From an uncultured Hyphomicrobiales bacterium (GTDB taxonomy: Bacteria > Pseudomonadota > Alphaproteobacteria > Rhizobiales > Beijerinckiaceae), in assembly GCA_903884435.1 (NCBI GenBank), contig CAISEY010000282.1:1-37609 (forward strand): 37,609 nt of DNA, written 5' to 3'. The translations under genes were made by a program, and so were the position numbers. Numbering within the stretch: position 1 is the first letter of the stretch; each line of letters opens with the position of its first letter. Below the pieces are notes generated by a model. That model was not told where the DNA came from, did not search any database, and saw only the letters and a list, made by a program, of their open reading frames with translations. Positions 25,426 through 33,215 of the stretch are shown here, one piece after another.

Positions 25426-26100
25426 TCAGGCCAGTTTCGAGCGGTAGTGATCCCAGGTCTTCTGGAACAGGCTCTTCGTCCAGAGTTTCTCGCGGCAGAG
25501 CTGTTGCTCCTCCGCGCTGAACACATAGGGCTCGCCGATCTGCATCGCCATGTATTGCCGCTCGGAGTTTTCCTCGAGATAGACGGCGAGGGTGAAGGCC
25601 TCCGTCACGTCGGCGCCGACGACCGTGACGCCGTGGGATTTCAGCAGGATCGACGGCCGGTCGCCAAGGGCTTTGGCGAGTTGCTCGCCCATCGGCTTCG
25701 AATTGATGGAGTTGGGGCTGTCGAACAGCGGAATATCCCCGAGCAGCACGCCCTGGGCGTAGACCGGGCGGTAGGGCGTGCCGGTCATCGACAGATAGGT
25801 CGACCAGCGCGGGTGGGTGTGGACGATGGCGTTCACCTCGGGGCGCGCGCGATAGATTTCCGCGTGCAGGTGAAATTCCAGCGGCGGCGGCACGTTGCCG
25901 TCGAGCGGCTTGCCGTTCATGTCGATGGAAATGATGTCAGCCGCTGTCAGGGCGCCGCGCACCGAGGGGCCGGAATTGATCAGCAGCCGGTCCGCCCCGA
26001 CGCGGGCGGAGAAGTGGCCGTTGTAATCGACCACGTTGGCGCGCTCCAGCATGCGGATGGCGTCAACGAGCTGGGTTCTGGCTTCGGCTTCGGCGAGCAT
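25426..26100 (-). CDS. Class II aldolase/adducin-family protein
   Basis: A 224-residue zinc enzyme of the class II aldolase/adducin family, which contains fuculose- and ribulose-phosphate aldolases and epimerases, and also decarboxylases acting on dihydroxyphthalates. Zinc ligands are His94 and His96 (VHTHPR) and His156 (KSHGVT); Glu75 and Glu81 in PLEFHLHAEIY are the acid residues. There is no sugar-phosphate motif that I can point to. GGAGCCCGCC precedes the ATG. It is co-directional with the Bug gene downstream and diverges from the broken Bug gene across 128 bases. Confidence 0.88.
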   Translation of the reverse strand: MLAEAEARTQLVDAIRMLERANVVDYNGHFSARVGADRLLINSGPSVRGALTAADIISIDMNGKPLDGNVPPPLEFHLHAEIYRARPEVNAIVHTHPRWSTYLSMTGTPYRPVYAQGVLLGDIPLFDSPNSINSKPMGEQLAKALGDRPSILLKSHGVTVVGADVTEAFTLAVYLEENSERQYMAMQIGEPYVFSAEEQQLCREKLWTKSLFQKTWDHYRSKLA

Positions 26101-26228
26101 GGCGGGCTCCGGTTGGGTGTGTCGCGGCCTGTTTAAGGCGTTTCGGCGCGGGAGGGAATGGCGGGGCTTTCGGCAAATCGCCGGGACATGCTATCGGGGC
26201 GGATCGCATCCGCCGCCGGGGAGGAGCC

Positions 26229-27268
26229 ATGTCCAGAAAGCAGCGCAGCGGCTGGATTTGCGCTCTGACCGCATTCGCCCCCTTCGCCGGATTTCCGGTC
26301 GGCGCGCAGGAGGCGACGGACCTTTTCGCGGCAAGACCCTCAACATCGTCATCGCCGCGCCCGCCGGCGGCGTTCTGGACTTGCAAGGGCGGCTGATGCA
26401 GCGCCACCTCGGGCGCCACGTCCCGGGCGCTCCCTCCATCGCCGGCTCGTCCATGGCGGGCGCGGCCGGCAAGATCCTCGCCCGGCACGTCTACACCGTC
26501 GCCCCGCGGGACGGGACCGTGATCGGCCTGCCCTTCGCCAACGCGCTGTTCGAACCCATGCTGGGCGCGGGCGCCGCCTCCTACGACGCGACGAAATTCG
26601 TCTACGCCGGCAGCGCGTCGATGGACGAATCGGTTTGCATGGCGAGCCGCGACGGGCCCGTCGCCGACTTCCGCGGCGTGTCCCGGCGCGAAGCGGCGAC
26701 GGGCGCTCTCTCCCCCGGAACGCCCTCGGGCGACGTTCCGAAAATCGCGGCGAGCCTGACGGGCGCGAAATTCAGGATCGTGCGCGGCTATTCCGGCTTT
26801 CAGGGCCTGTCGCTGGCCATCGAGCGCGGCGAGGTCGATGTCATTTGCCCGTCGTGGGCGGTGGTGAAGCCGCGCTACCCCGGCATACTCGAAGGCAAGT
26901 CGCAATTTCGCGTGTTCCTGCGCGGCGGTTCCGACGAGGGTTCGGAGCCGGCGAAGGCGGGCGCGCCCTCGCTCGCCTCGCTGGCGTCGACCGATCTCGA
27001 CCGCGCGGCGGTCGAACTCTACATGGCGCAATTTCGCGTCGCGTCGCCCTTCCTGCTGCCGCCGAACGTTTCGCCCGCCGCCGCGACCGTCCTGCGGAAA
27101 GCCTTCGCGGAAACGGTGACGGACCCGGAGTACCTGGCGGACGCGCGCGGCCTCAACGCGGACGTGGCCTTCACGTCCGGGGAGGACATCCAGCGGCTGC
27201 TGGCGCGCGTCTATGACTCGGACGCGAGGGTCGTCGCCCGACTGAAGCAAGCGCTGGCGGGGGACTAG
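26229..27268 (+). pseudogene. Divergent Bug-family receptor, frameshifted near the mature N-terminus (cysteine pair present)
   Basis: The ATG at 26229, after GGGGAGGAGCC, opens a proper signal peptide (MSRKQRSGWICALTAF to VGAQ) that reads on to EATDLF at 26327. The receptor fold, from RGKTLNIVIAAPAGG onward, is in the -1 frame from there to the stop at 27268. The start frame ends at a TGA at 26394-26396. One extra T in the TTTT run at 26323-26326 would restore ATDLFRGKTLN, so a one-base loss is the simplest cause. The rest is intact, including cysteines in ESVCMASRD and VDVICPSW. It may be a recent pseudogene or a sequencing error. Confidence 0.8.
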
Positions 27269-27278
27269 GCCTTCGGTC

Positions 27279-27317
27279 CCCGATTGTTCGACCCGGACGA
27301 GCCAGACCGGAATCGGG
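27279..27317. terminator. Possible shared terminator hairpin between convergent genes
   Basis: CCCGATT (27279-27285) and AATCGGG (27311-27317) are complementary around a 25-base interior that can pair further in part. It lies in the 89-base gap between the broken Bug gene and the second aldolase, both ending here. No clear T tract is present. Confidence 0.3.
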
Positions 27318-27357
27318 TCCCTCGCAGGTCAACGAGATTGAAAGCGCCCGGGCCGCC

Positions 27358-28137
27358 TCAAACGCGCTCGCGCCACAAATCCCACGGCCGCGACACGACG
27401 TTGACGTTCACCGCGTCGGCCAGCCGTCCCTCGTCCTCGTCGAGGGCGGCGATGGGGCCGCCGAGGATCGTCGCCTGAATTTGCAGTTTCGCGTTCGCCT
27501 CGGTGTAGACCGCGCGGAAGACCGCGTGTTTCAGGCTCGGCCCCACCGCCACGGAGCCGTGGGCGCGCATCAGCGCCACGGGCTTCTGGCCCAGAACCTT
27601 CGCGAGTTCGCGGCCCTTCGCGTGATCGCTGACGAGCATGTCGGTCGCGCCGAACTTCTCGCGAATGTCGAACACGGGCACGCCCTCCGCGATGAAGGCG
27701 GCGTTGTGATACATGGCGCGCATCTTGTTGGGCACGAGGCTGAAGGGCACGACGCTCGGCGAGTGCGAATGGACGATGCTCATCACGTCCGGTCGCGCCT
27801 TGTAGATTTCGCCGTGGATGAATTTCTCGAGGAACGAGCCCCTGCCCCGGGCGTCGATGGCCTCGGCGTCGAGATCGTATTCCATGATGTCGTCGGCTTG
27901 CACGCGCGCCGGCGCGATCGAGCGGGCCATGAGGAAACGCTCGGGCGAATCGGGATGTCGCATGGACAGATGGCCGAAGGCGTCGAACACGCCCTGATCG
28001 GCGCAAATGCGGCTCGCGGCGGCGAGGTCTTCCAGCAATTCGCGCGGCACGGGTCCGGCGGATTTTTTCGCGGCGGAGGCGCCGCCCGAGTCGGCCGGAG
28101 CGAAGGCGGCGCAGCAGGCGCAGGTGAACAGGCGCAT
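27358..28137 (-). CDS. Class II aldolase/adducin-family protein, longer type
   Basis: A 259-residue relative of the aldolase at 25426-26100 with an N-terminal extension. The zinc ligands are His123 and His125 (VHSHSP) and His193 (RAHGSV); Glu104 and Glu110 match the acid pair of the other copy. The family's decarboxylases of dihydroxyphthalate-type acids are of this general form. The start MRLFTCACCAAFAPADSGG is unusual, with three cysteines and a weakly hydrophobic stretch, and could be a poor leader or a non-native extension. GAGGAAACCCC supports the ATG at 28137. It is divergent from the Bug gene at 28370 across 232 bases. Confidence 0.86.
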   Translation of the reverse strand: MRLFTCACCAAFAPADSGGASAAKKSAGPVPRELLEDLAAASRICADQGVFDAFGHLSMRHPDSPERFLMARSIAPARVQADDIMEYDLDAEAIDARGRGSFLEKFIHGEIYKARPDVMSIVHSHSPSVVPFSLVPNKMRAMYHNAAFIAEGVPVFDIREKFGATDMLVSDHAKGRELAKVLGQKPVALMRAHGSVAVGPSLKHAVFRAVYTEANAKLQIQATILGGPIAALDEDEGRLADAVNVNVVSRPWDLWRERV

Positions 28138-28369
28138 GGGGTTTCCTCGTTGTCGGAGTGTCCTTCGTCCGCGAAACGGAAGACGGAGGCGCGCCGCGCC
28201 GGACGGGGCGCCGCGACGCGCGCGATGCGCGACGTTCTGTGCTATTCGCCGGGCGCGATCAATCCCGAAAATCGCGTTCGCGAATTCGCCCCGCGCGGCG
28301 CCCGCCATTGCCAATCGCGCGCCCGCGCGACATGGTGGAGCGATCACGACGCATCCCCGGGAGGATCGA

Positions 28370-29407
28370 TTGAAGCCGCGCATTGCCGCCGCCCTGTTCG
28401 CGGCCCTCACGCTCGCCTGCGCCGCGGGCGCGCGGGCGCAAACGCCAGCGGAATTCTACCGGGGCAAGACGATCAATCTGATCGTGCCCTCCGCCGGCGG
28501 CGGCATTTTCGAACTGAGCTCGCGCCTCGTCGCCAAACACATGCCGAAATACATGGACGGCAATCCGTCGATCGTCGTGCAGACGCAGCCCGGCACCGGC
28601 GGCATCGCTCTCGCCAACCGGTTCGGCGCGGGCGTCGACCGGGACGGGCTCACCATCGCCTTCATGAGCCGCGCCATGCCGCAGTTTCCGATGATCGGCG
28701 ATCCCAACGCGCATTTCGATCCGATGAAATTCACCTGGCTCGGCTCGCTCTCGAACTACGCCAACGACGCCTACATGTTCGCGATCAACGCGGACTATCC
28801 GGTCCGGTCGGTCGAGGATCTGCGCAAGCCGGGGCCCGCCATGCCCGTCGGCGGCAACCGCACGGGCTCGGCGACGGTGACCTTCGCGCTCATCCTGCGC
28901 GACGTGCTCAAGCTCAACATTCAGGTGGTGCGCGGCTTCCCCGGCGCCGCCGAGGTCGGGCTCGCCATGCAGCGCAAGGAGGTTCAGGGCGTCGCCTCCG
29001 ACATCAGTTTCTTCGCCAGCGGCATGTCGGACGCCTGGTTCGGCAAGAAGCTGCGTCCGCTGGTCCAGTTCGGACGCATCACCCGCATGGCGGATTTTCC
29101 CGACGTGCCCACCGGGCGCGAACTGGCGACGAACCCCGACGACCGCGCGCTGATCGAGTTCGCCGAAATGCCCTTCTTCATGGCGATGCCCTTCGCGGCG
29201 CCCGCCGGCATTCCCGCCGACCGCGCGAAGGCCTTGCAGGACGCGTTCATGCGCACGATGAAGGATCCGGACTTTCTCGCCGACGCGAAAAAGACCAACA
29301 TCGACGTCAGCGCCATCGACGGCGCCGCCATCGTCAGGTTGATCGGCGATGGATCGAAGACGCCGAAGCCCGTGCTGGAGCGGTTCAAGGCCATGGTTGG
29401 AGATTGA
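28370..29407 (+). CDS. Divergent Bug-family periplasmic receptor (no cysteine pair)
   Basis: A 345-residue receptor starting at a TTG (28370) after GGGAGGA; the leader ends GARAQ. Mature landmarks are EFYRGKTINLIVPSAGGG, IFELSSR in place of the usual YD-x-x-GR, and MPKYMDGNPSIVVQTQPGTGG, so its binding loop differs from the others. It has no cysteine in the mature part. The open reading further upstream overlaps an antisense gene and was not used. The VOC-family gene starts 10 bases after its stop, forming a receptor-enzyme pair. Confidence 0.91.
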   Translation: MKPRIAAALFAALTLACAAGARAQTPAEFYRGKTINLIVPSAGGGIFELSSRLVAKHMPKYMDGNPSIVVQTQPGTGGIALANRFGAGVDRDGLTIAFMSRAMPQFPMIGDPNAHFDPMKFTWLGSLSNYANDAYMFAINADYPVRSVEDLRKPGPAMPVGGNRTGSATVTFALILRDVLKLNIQVVRGFPGAAEVGLAMQRKEVQGVASDISFFASGMSDAWFGKKLRPLVQFGRITRMADFPDVPTGRELATNPDDRALIEFAEMPFFMAMPFAAPAGIPADRAKALQDAFMRTMKDPDFLADAKKTNIDVSAIDGAAIVRLIGDGSKTPKPVLERFKAMVGD

Positions 29408-29417
29408 GGAGACACAC

Positions 29418-29831
29418 ATGCTGCGCATCAGACACATCGCCATGGCGAGCGACCATCCGGGCAAGGCCGCGGATTTCTACAAGGAGGCTTTCGGGTTTCG
29501 GGAATTGCGCCGCTTCGGCATCGATCCGGCCAATCCGGACGTGGCGAAACGCCCCTCGGGCGTGTTCCTCACCGATGGCGAGATGAATATCGCCATCCTG
29601 AAATTCAACGACGACCAGCTCGGCAAGGGGCTCGATTTTCTCGGCATCCATCACTTCGGCGTGCATGTCGAGGACACGGAGGCCTGGATGAAAAAGCTCG
29701 AGGCGATGGGCGCCGAACGCGTGCCCTACGATCCCCCGCCCGGCGGCCACGCGGAGATCAAATACCGCGGCCCCGACGGCGTCGTGTTCGACATCGCCGG
29801 ACAACTCTGGGAGGGATGCGAGGGGGCGTAG
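29418..29831 (+). CDS. VOC-family (glyoxalase/dioxygenase-fold) protein
   Basis: A 137-residue protein with the paired beta-alpha-beta-beta-beta modules of the vicinal oxygen chelate superfamily (glyoxalase I, extradiol dioxygenases, epimerases). Likely metal residues are His6 (RIRHIAM), a histidine in GIHHFGVHVED, and the acidic residue in GPDGVVFDIAGQLWEG. GAGGAGACACAC supports the ATG at 29418. It is co-transcribed with the Bug gene just upstream. The substrate cannot be read; length fits a single-domain dimeric VOC enzyme. Confidence 0.87.
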   Translation: MLRIRHIAMASDHPGKAADFYKEAFGFRELRRFGIDPANPDVAKRPSGVFLTDGEMNIAILKFNDDQLGKGLDFLGIHHFGVHVEDTEAWMKKLEAMGAERVPYDPPPGGHAEIKYRGPDGVVFDIAGQLWEGCEGA

Positions 29832-29873
29832 GCAGCTTCGCGACGCGAGAGGCCGCGACAACGCGCCTCCCGC

Positions 29874-30902
29874 TCACTGCATGTTCGGCACGAGCTTTTT
29901 GACCGCTTCCAGCATCTCCGGCGGCGTCTTGTAGAGTTCGCCGGTGAGGCGGGTCAGGTTGTCCGGCTGACGCCAGGACATGTCGAGGTTGAGCTTTTCC
30001 GCCTCGGCGACGAGTTCGGGATCCTTCACCGCGTCCTCCATCGCGCGGCGCATCAGCGCCACGCGGTCGGCGGGCACGTCGGGCGGAAAGGCGTAGGGCC
30101 TGCCGAATTCCGTGCTCGAAAAGACGAAGCGCATGAACTGTTTCTGGTCCTCGCTCTTCGCGAAATCATAGATCGAGGGCGCGTCCGGGATTTCCGGCAT
30201 GGCGGCCTCCTCGGCGCGAAAGAGCACGCGCAGCTTGCCCTCGCGGAACGATTGCGCGCTGGCGCGGAACTGGCCGTAGGACGAACAGACGCCCTCGACC
30301 TCGCCGCGCTCGATGGCGAGGACGATGTCGGGCGTGCCCTTGTATCCCTCGATCAGCCGGAACTTCGCTCCAAGAACGTGATTGAACACGGTCGGCAGGG
30401 TGTTCGTCGAGTTTCCCGCGCCGTTGCTGCCGACGATGAGTTCGCGCGTGAAGACATCGGCGGCGTTTTGCACCGGCGCCTTGTCGCCCACGACGCAAAC
30501 GCGGCCCGGAAACGACGTCGCGCCGAGCCAGATCAGGCGGCGCGGATCGGCTTCGAGATTGGGCTGGCCCATCAGCGCCAGGCTCGCGATGTTGCGCGTG
30601 AGCGCGCCGATCACCGTGCCGTCGCGCGGGGCCTGCGTGTAAACATAATTCGCGGCGACGATGCTGGCCGCCTGCGGCATGTTCTGCACGATGATCACGG
30701 GCTGTCCGGGAATGTGCTTGCCAAGATATTTAGCGAGAACGCGCGCGCCGATGTCGTAGTCGTTCCCGGCGGCGAAGCCGACGATCATCTTGATTTGCTT
30801 GCCCTTGTAGAAATCCGCCGCGCTCTGCGCGCCGGCGGGCGTCGCCAGCAGCGCGCCCGCGAGGACTGGCGCGAGATGGAACAGGTTTTTCGCGCCGCTC
30901 AT
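29874..30902 (-). CDS. Divergent Bug-family periplasmic receptor (cysteine pair present)
   Basis: A 342-residue receptor, leader ending PAGAQ. The mature start DFYKGKQIKMIVGFAAGNDYD replaces the usual GGGYD by GNDYD, a change in the binding loop. IPGQPVIIVQNMPQAAS follows. Cysteines are in GRVCVVGDK and EGVCSSYGQF. The ATG at 30902 has CCGGAG eight bases upstream, whereas the longer reading from 30941 spoils the leader. It lies 66 bases downstream of the alpha/beta-fold gene on the same strand. Confidence 0.91.
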   Translation of the reverse strand: MSGAKNLFHLAPVLAGALLATPAGAQSAADFYKGKQIKMIVGFAAGNDYDIGARVLAKYLGKHIPGQPVIIVQNMPQAASIVAANYVYTQAPRDGTVIGALTRNIASLALMGQPNLEADPRRLIWLGATSFPGRVCVVGDKAPVQNAADVFTRELIVGSNGAGNSTNTLPTVFNHVLGAKFRLIEGYKGTPDIVLAIERGEVEGVCSSYGQFRASAQSFREGKLRVLFRAEEAAMPEIPDAPSIYDFAKSEDQKQFMRFVFSSTEFGRPYAFPPDVPADRVALMRRAMEDAVKDPELVAEAEKLNLDMSWRQPDNLTRLTGELYKTPPEMLEAVKKLVPNMQ

Positions 30903-30968
30903 GATGCATGCTCCGGTTCGGTGAAGAGAACAGGCTAGCACCGGCGTGGCGCGCGCGCCACGCGCGGC

Positions 30969-31784
30969 TCAGTGGCGCGCGAGAAAGCCCAGGACCAGCG
31001 CGTTGAAGGCCTCCGGCTGTTCCCACGAGACCGCGTGTCCCGCCTCGGGCACGAGCGCGAATTCGGCGCCGGGAATTTTCGCGGCCCACAGCCGCATCAT
31101 CGAGGGCGGCGACACGGCGTCGGAACAGCCGGCGACGACCAGCGTCGGCGTCCGGATCGTCGCGAGTTTCGCGTATGTGTTCGGCGTGCGCAGGGGCTGC
31201 GCCGGCGCGCCCTCCTGTTGCGCGTGGTGGTCGATCTCCATCCAGCGCGCCACGCCGGCGGGATTGCCGCCGCGGTACGAAGCGCCGATCTCGCGGTGAT
31301 GCGGCGGCAGCTTGCGGAAGCCCTCGAATTCGATGCGCAGGCGGAACGCGTCGATCTCCTTCTCCGCGAGTTGCGCCGAGGTGGCGGCGGCGACGAGCGA
31401 ACGCAAGCGCGACGGCTTCCAGGCCGCGTAGTCGAGGGCCGCGAAACCGCCGCCGGCGACGCCGACGAGGTGAAAGGTTTCAAGCCGCAGGACATCGGCG
31501 AGCGCGTCGAGATCGCCGGCGATCGAGCCAGGCTGCGCGCCGGTCGCGGGATCGGCCAGGCTGGCTCCCCAGCCGCGCCGGTCGAAGGCGATGACGCGAT
31601 GGCCGGCCGCGGCGAAGGGGCCGATCTGGGGCTCCCAGGCCTCCACCGCGCCCGTGTTGGCGTGCAGCAGCACGACGGGATCTCCCGCGCCGCCCGTGTC
31701 GATGTAGCGCAAGCGCGCGCCTGGAACGGCGGCGAACAGGGACTTCGGTCCGCCCGCGGAAACGCGATTATCTGCGGGGGGCAT
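30969..31784 (-). CDS. Alpha/beta-hydrolase-fold protein with alanine at the nucleophile position
   Basis: The 271-residue protein has a complete alpha/beta-hydrolase fold: VVLLHANTG (oxyanion region), VIAFDRRGWGAS, the elbow strand FHLVGVAGGGFAALDYA, Asp222 in VAGCSDAVSPP and His250 in EAGHAVSWEQPEAF. The elbow should read Gly-X-Ser-X-Gly, but the nucleophile is Ala110 (codon GCC). Classical ester hydrolysis by a serine is therefore not possible, although Asp and His are kept. Cofactor-free dioxygenase, lyase or binding roles are known for this fold. It lies upstream of a Bug gene and overlaps the small porin-like gene by 17 bases. Confidence 0.85.
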   Translation of the reverse strand: MPPADNRVSAGGPKSLFAAVPGARLRYIDTGGAGDPVVLLHANTGAVEAWEPQIGPFAAAGHRVIAFDRRGWGASLADPATGAQPGSIAGDLDALADVLRLETFHLVGVAGGGFAALDYAAWKPSRLRSLVAAATSAQLAEKEIDAFRLRIEFEGFRKLPPHHREIGASYRGGNPAGVARWMEIDHHAQQEGAPAQPLRTPNTYAKLATIRTPTLVVAGCSDAVSPPSMMRLWAAKIPGAEFALVPEAGHAVSWEQPEAFNALVLGFLARH

Positions 31785-32007
31785 TTGTCGAGCTTATCCC
31801 TGTCTCCACGCTGACGCCGCCGCCCATTTTCACGCACGAGTTGAGCGCCGCGACCCAGACGAATCCCGCGCCATAACGGGCGCAAACCTGAAGAGCAGGG
31901 CGCGGCTCGACCCGGCGGGATGGCAGTTCCGCCGCGCGAGCGCCCGCGCAGGCCGCGAAGATGGCGGCGGCGAGGCATGACCTTGTCCAGAAGGGTCGGG
32001 CGTGCAC
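31768..32007 (-). CDS. Short exported protein resembling the N-terminus of an Omp2-type porin
   Basis: A 79-residue product with a signal peptide (ending GARAA). LQVCARYGAGFVWVAALNSC is followed by VKMGGGVSVETG, the Cys-x(2)-YGAGF-x(n)-Cys-x-K-x-GG pattern that begins porins of Hyphomicrobiales. The barrel that should follow is absent; the sequence ends at a TAA 17 bases inside the alpha/beta-fold gene. The GTG at 32007 has GAGGA seven bases upstream, a good site, so it may be expressed as a small periplasmic or outer-membrane peptide. It is either a decayed porin remnant or a free-standing module. Confidence 0.62.
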   Translation of the reverse strand: MHARPFWTRSCLAAAIFAACAGARAAELPSRRVEPRPALQVCARYGAGFVWVAALNSCVKMGGGVSVETGISSTNAPRR

Positions 32008-32236
32008 GGAATATCCTCGCGTCCCCGGCGGGCGACGTGCGCGACTTTACAGATTCGTTCGACGTCGCGCCATCGGCGAAATCGGAAATCCCCCGGGGCC
32101 GCGAGAGGCCGGTCAGGGGCGGCCGCGGGCGCGCGCTTTCGAGGCGAGGCGCGCCAAAATGAATTCCGCCCCGCCGGGGTTCACAAGCGCGCGACATCGA
32201 TTAAACTCGCGTCGTAAAAATGGAGGGGAAACGCTC

Positions 32237-33187
32237 GTGACCAGCGCCAGCGAATTGAAGTTCCTCGGCAGCGGCGTCAACTGGATGCCGCTTTGCGGCC
32301 AGCTGGCGCTCTGGCTCGGCGGATATTATAGCGTGCTGCCGGACGGAACGCGCGTTTCCGTCACCGCGACGGAGCCCGGACGCAGCATTTTCGACGGTTG
32401 CCGCGAGACGGCGGCGGGAGACTATCACGTCGCCATCACCACGCCCGACTGGGTCGCGAAACTCGCGGTTGATGGAACCGATCCCTTCGACAAGCCCCTG
32501 CCCCTGCGCGCCATCGCCAATTTTCCGCACAACGACCGCATGGTCTTCGCCGTTCGCAAGGAAACGGGACTCCGGAGTTTTCGCGACATCAAGGAGCGCA
32601 AATATCCGCTGCGCGTCTCGACGCCGCTGCGCGAGACCAACCACTCCGGCGCCTGGTGCGCGGAAAAGGTAATGAACGCTCATGGATTTGGCTTCGACGA
32701 CATCGAGGCCTGGGGCGGCAAGGTGTTGCGCGACCGGCCGCGTATGCTGAGCGGCGGCGGCGTTCCGGTGTCGGAGGATTTCGACGCCATTTTCGACGAA
32801 GCCATCATGACGCTGCGCTGGAAGAAACTCACCGCCGAACACGACCTCGTCTTCCTGCCCGTCGAAGACGAGGCGATGGCGCATTTCGAGCAACAGGGCT
32901 GGCGGCGCGGCACGCTGGCGAAAGACCTGTTTCGCGGGCTCGACGCGGACGTGCAAACGCTCGATTTCAGCGGCTGGCTGATGTATTGCGCCACGCGATT
33001 GCCCGACGATCTCGCCTATTTCGTCGTCATGGCGATCGACGAGCAGAAGGAGGCGATCAACCGCGTGATGGACAGGCCAGGCTCCGGTCTCACCGGCAAG
33101 ATCGACATGCGCCAGCTTTGTCGCGACCTGCCGATCCCCTTGCATCCCGGCGCGGAACGCTATTATCGGGAAAAGAACTATCTTTGA
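32237..33187 (+). CDS. TAXI-family TRAP-receptor-like protein without a signal peptide
   Basis: The 316-residue protein resembles TAXI-type receptors of TRAP transporters: SASELKFLGSGVNWMPLCGQLALWLGG at the start, DYHVAITTPDWVAKLAVDG, PLRAIANFPHNDRMVFAVRKETGL and RVSTPLRETNHSGAWCAEKVM. It begins at the fold itself; the residues encoded upstream in frame are charged and proline-rich, not a leader. I chose the GTG at 32237 after GGAGGGG. A cytoplasmic location follows if this is right. It starts a plus-strand set with a Tat-exported SsuA-like receptor and a VOC protein. No DctQ or DctM gene is present. Confidence 0.8.
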   Translation: MTSASELKFLGSGVNWMPLCGQLALWLGGYYSVLPDGTRVSVTATEPGRSIFDGCRETAAGDYHVAITTPDWVAKLAVDGTDPFDKPLPLRAIANFPHNDRMVFAVRKETGLRSFRDIKERKYPLRVSTPLRETNHSGAWCAEKVMNAHGFGFDDIEAWGGKVLRDRPRMLSGGGVPVSEDFDAIFDEAIMTLRWKKLTAEHDLVFLPVEDEAMAHFEQQGWRRGTLAKDLFRGLDADVQTLDFSGWLMYCATRLPDDLAYFVVMAIDEQKEAINRVMDRPGSGLTGKIDMRQLCRDLPIPLHPGAERYYREKNYL

Positions 33188-33215
33188 ATGGCGCGCGCGC
33201 CATGGGAGGAATGGA

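Noticed and set aside
26321..26327. Programmed -1 ribosomal frameshift in the broken Bug gene
   Set aside because: CCTTTTC is not a good slippery heptamer because the leucine tRNA could not re-pair, and a one-T loss explains the break more simply.
27481..29586. Plus-strand 701-residue reading
   Set aside because: Runs antisense to the second aldolase and out of frame through the Bug and VOC genes.
31961..32236. Longer N-terminus for the TAXI-like protein
   Set aside because: The 92 extra residues are charged and proline-rich, have no leader and overlap the divergent promoter region and the porin-like gene.
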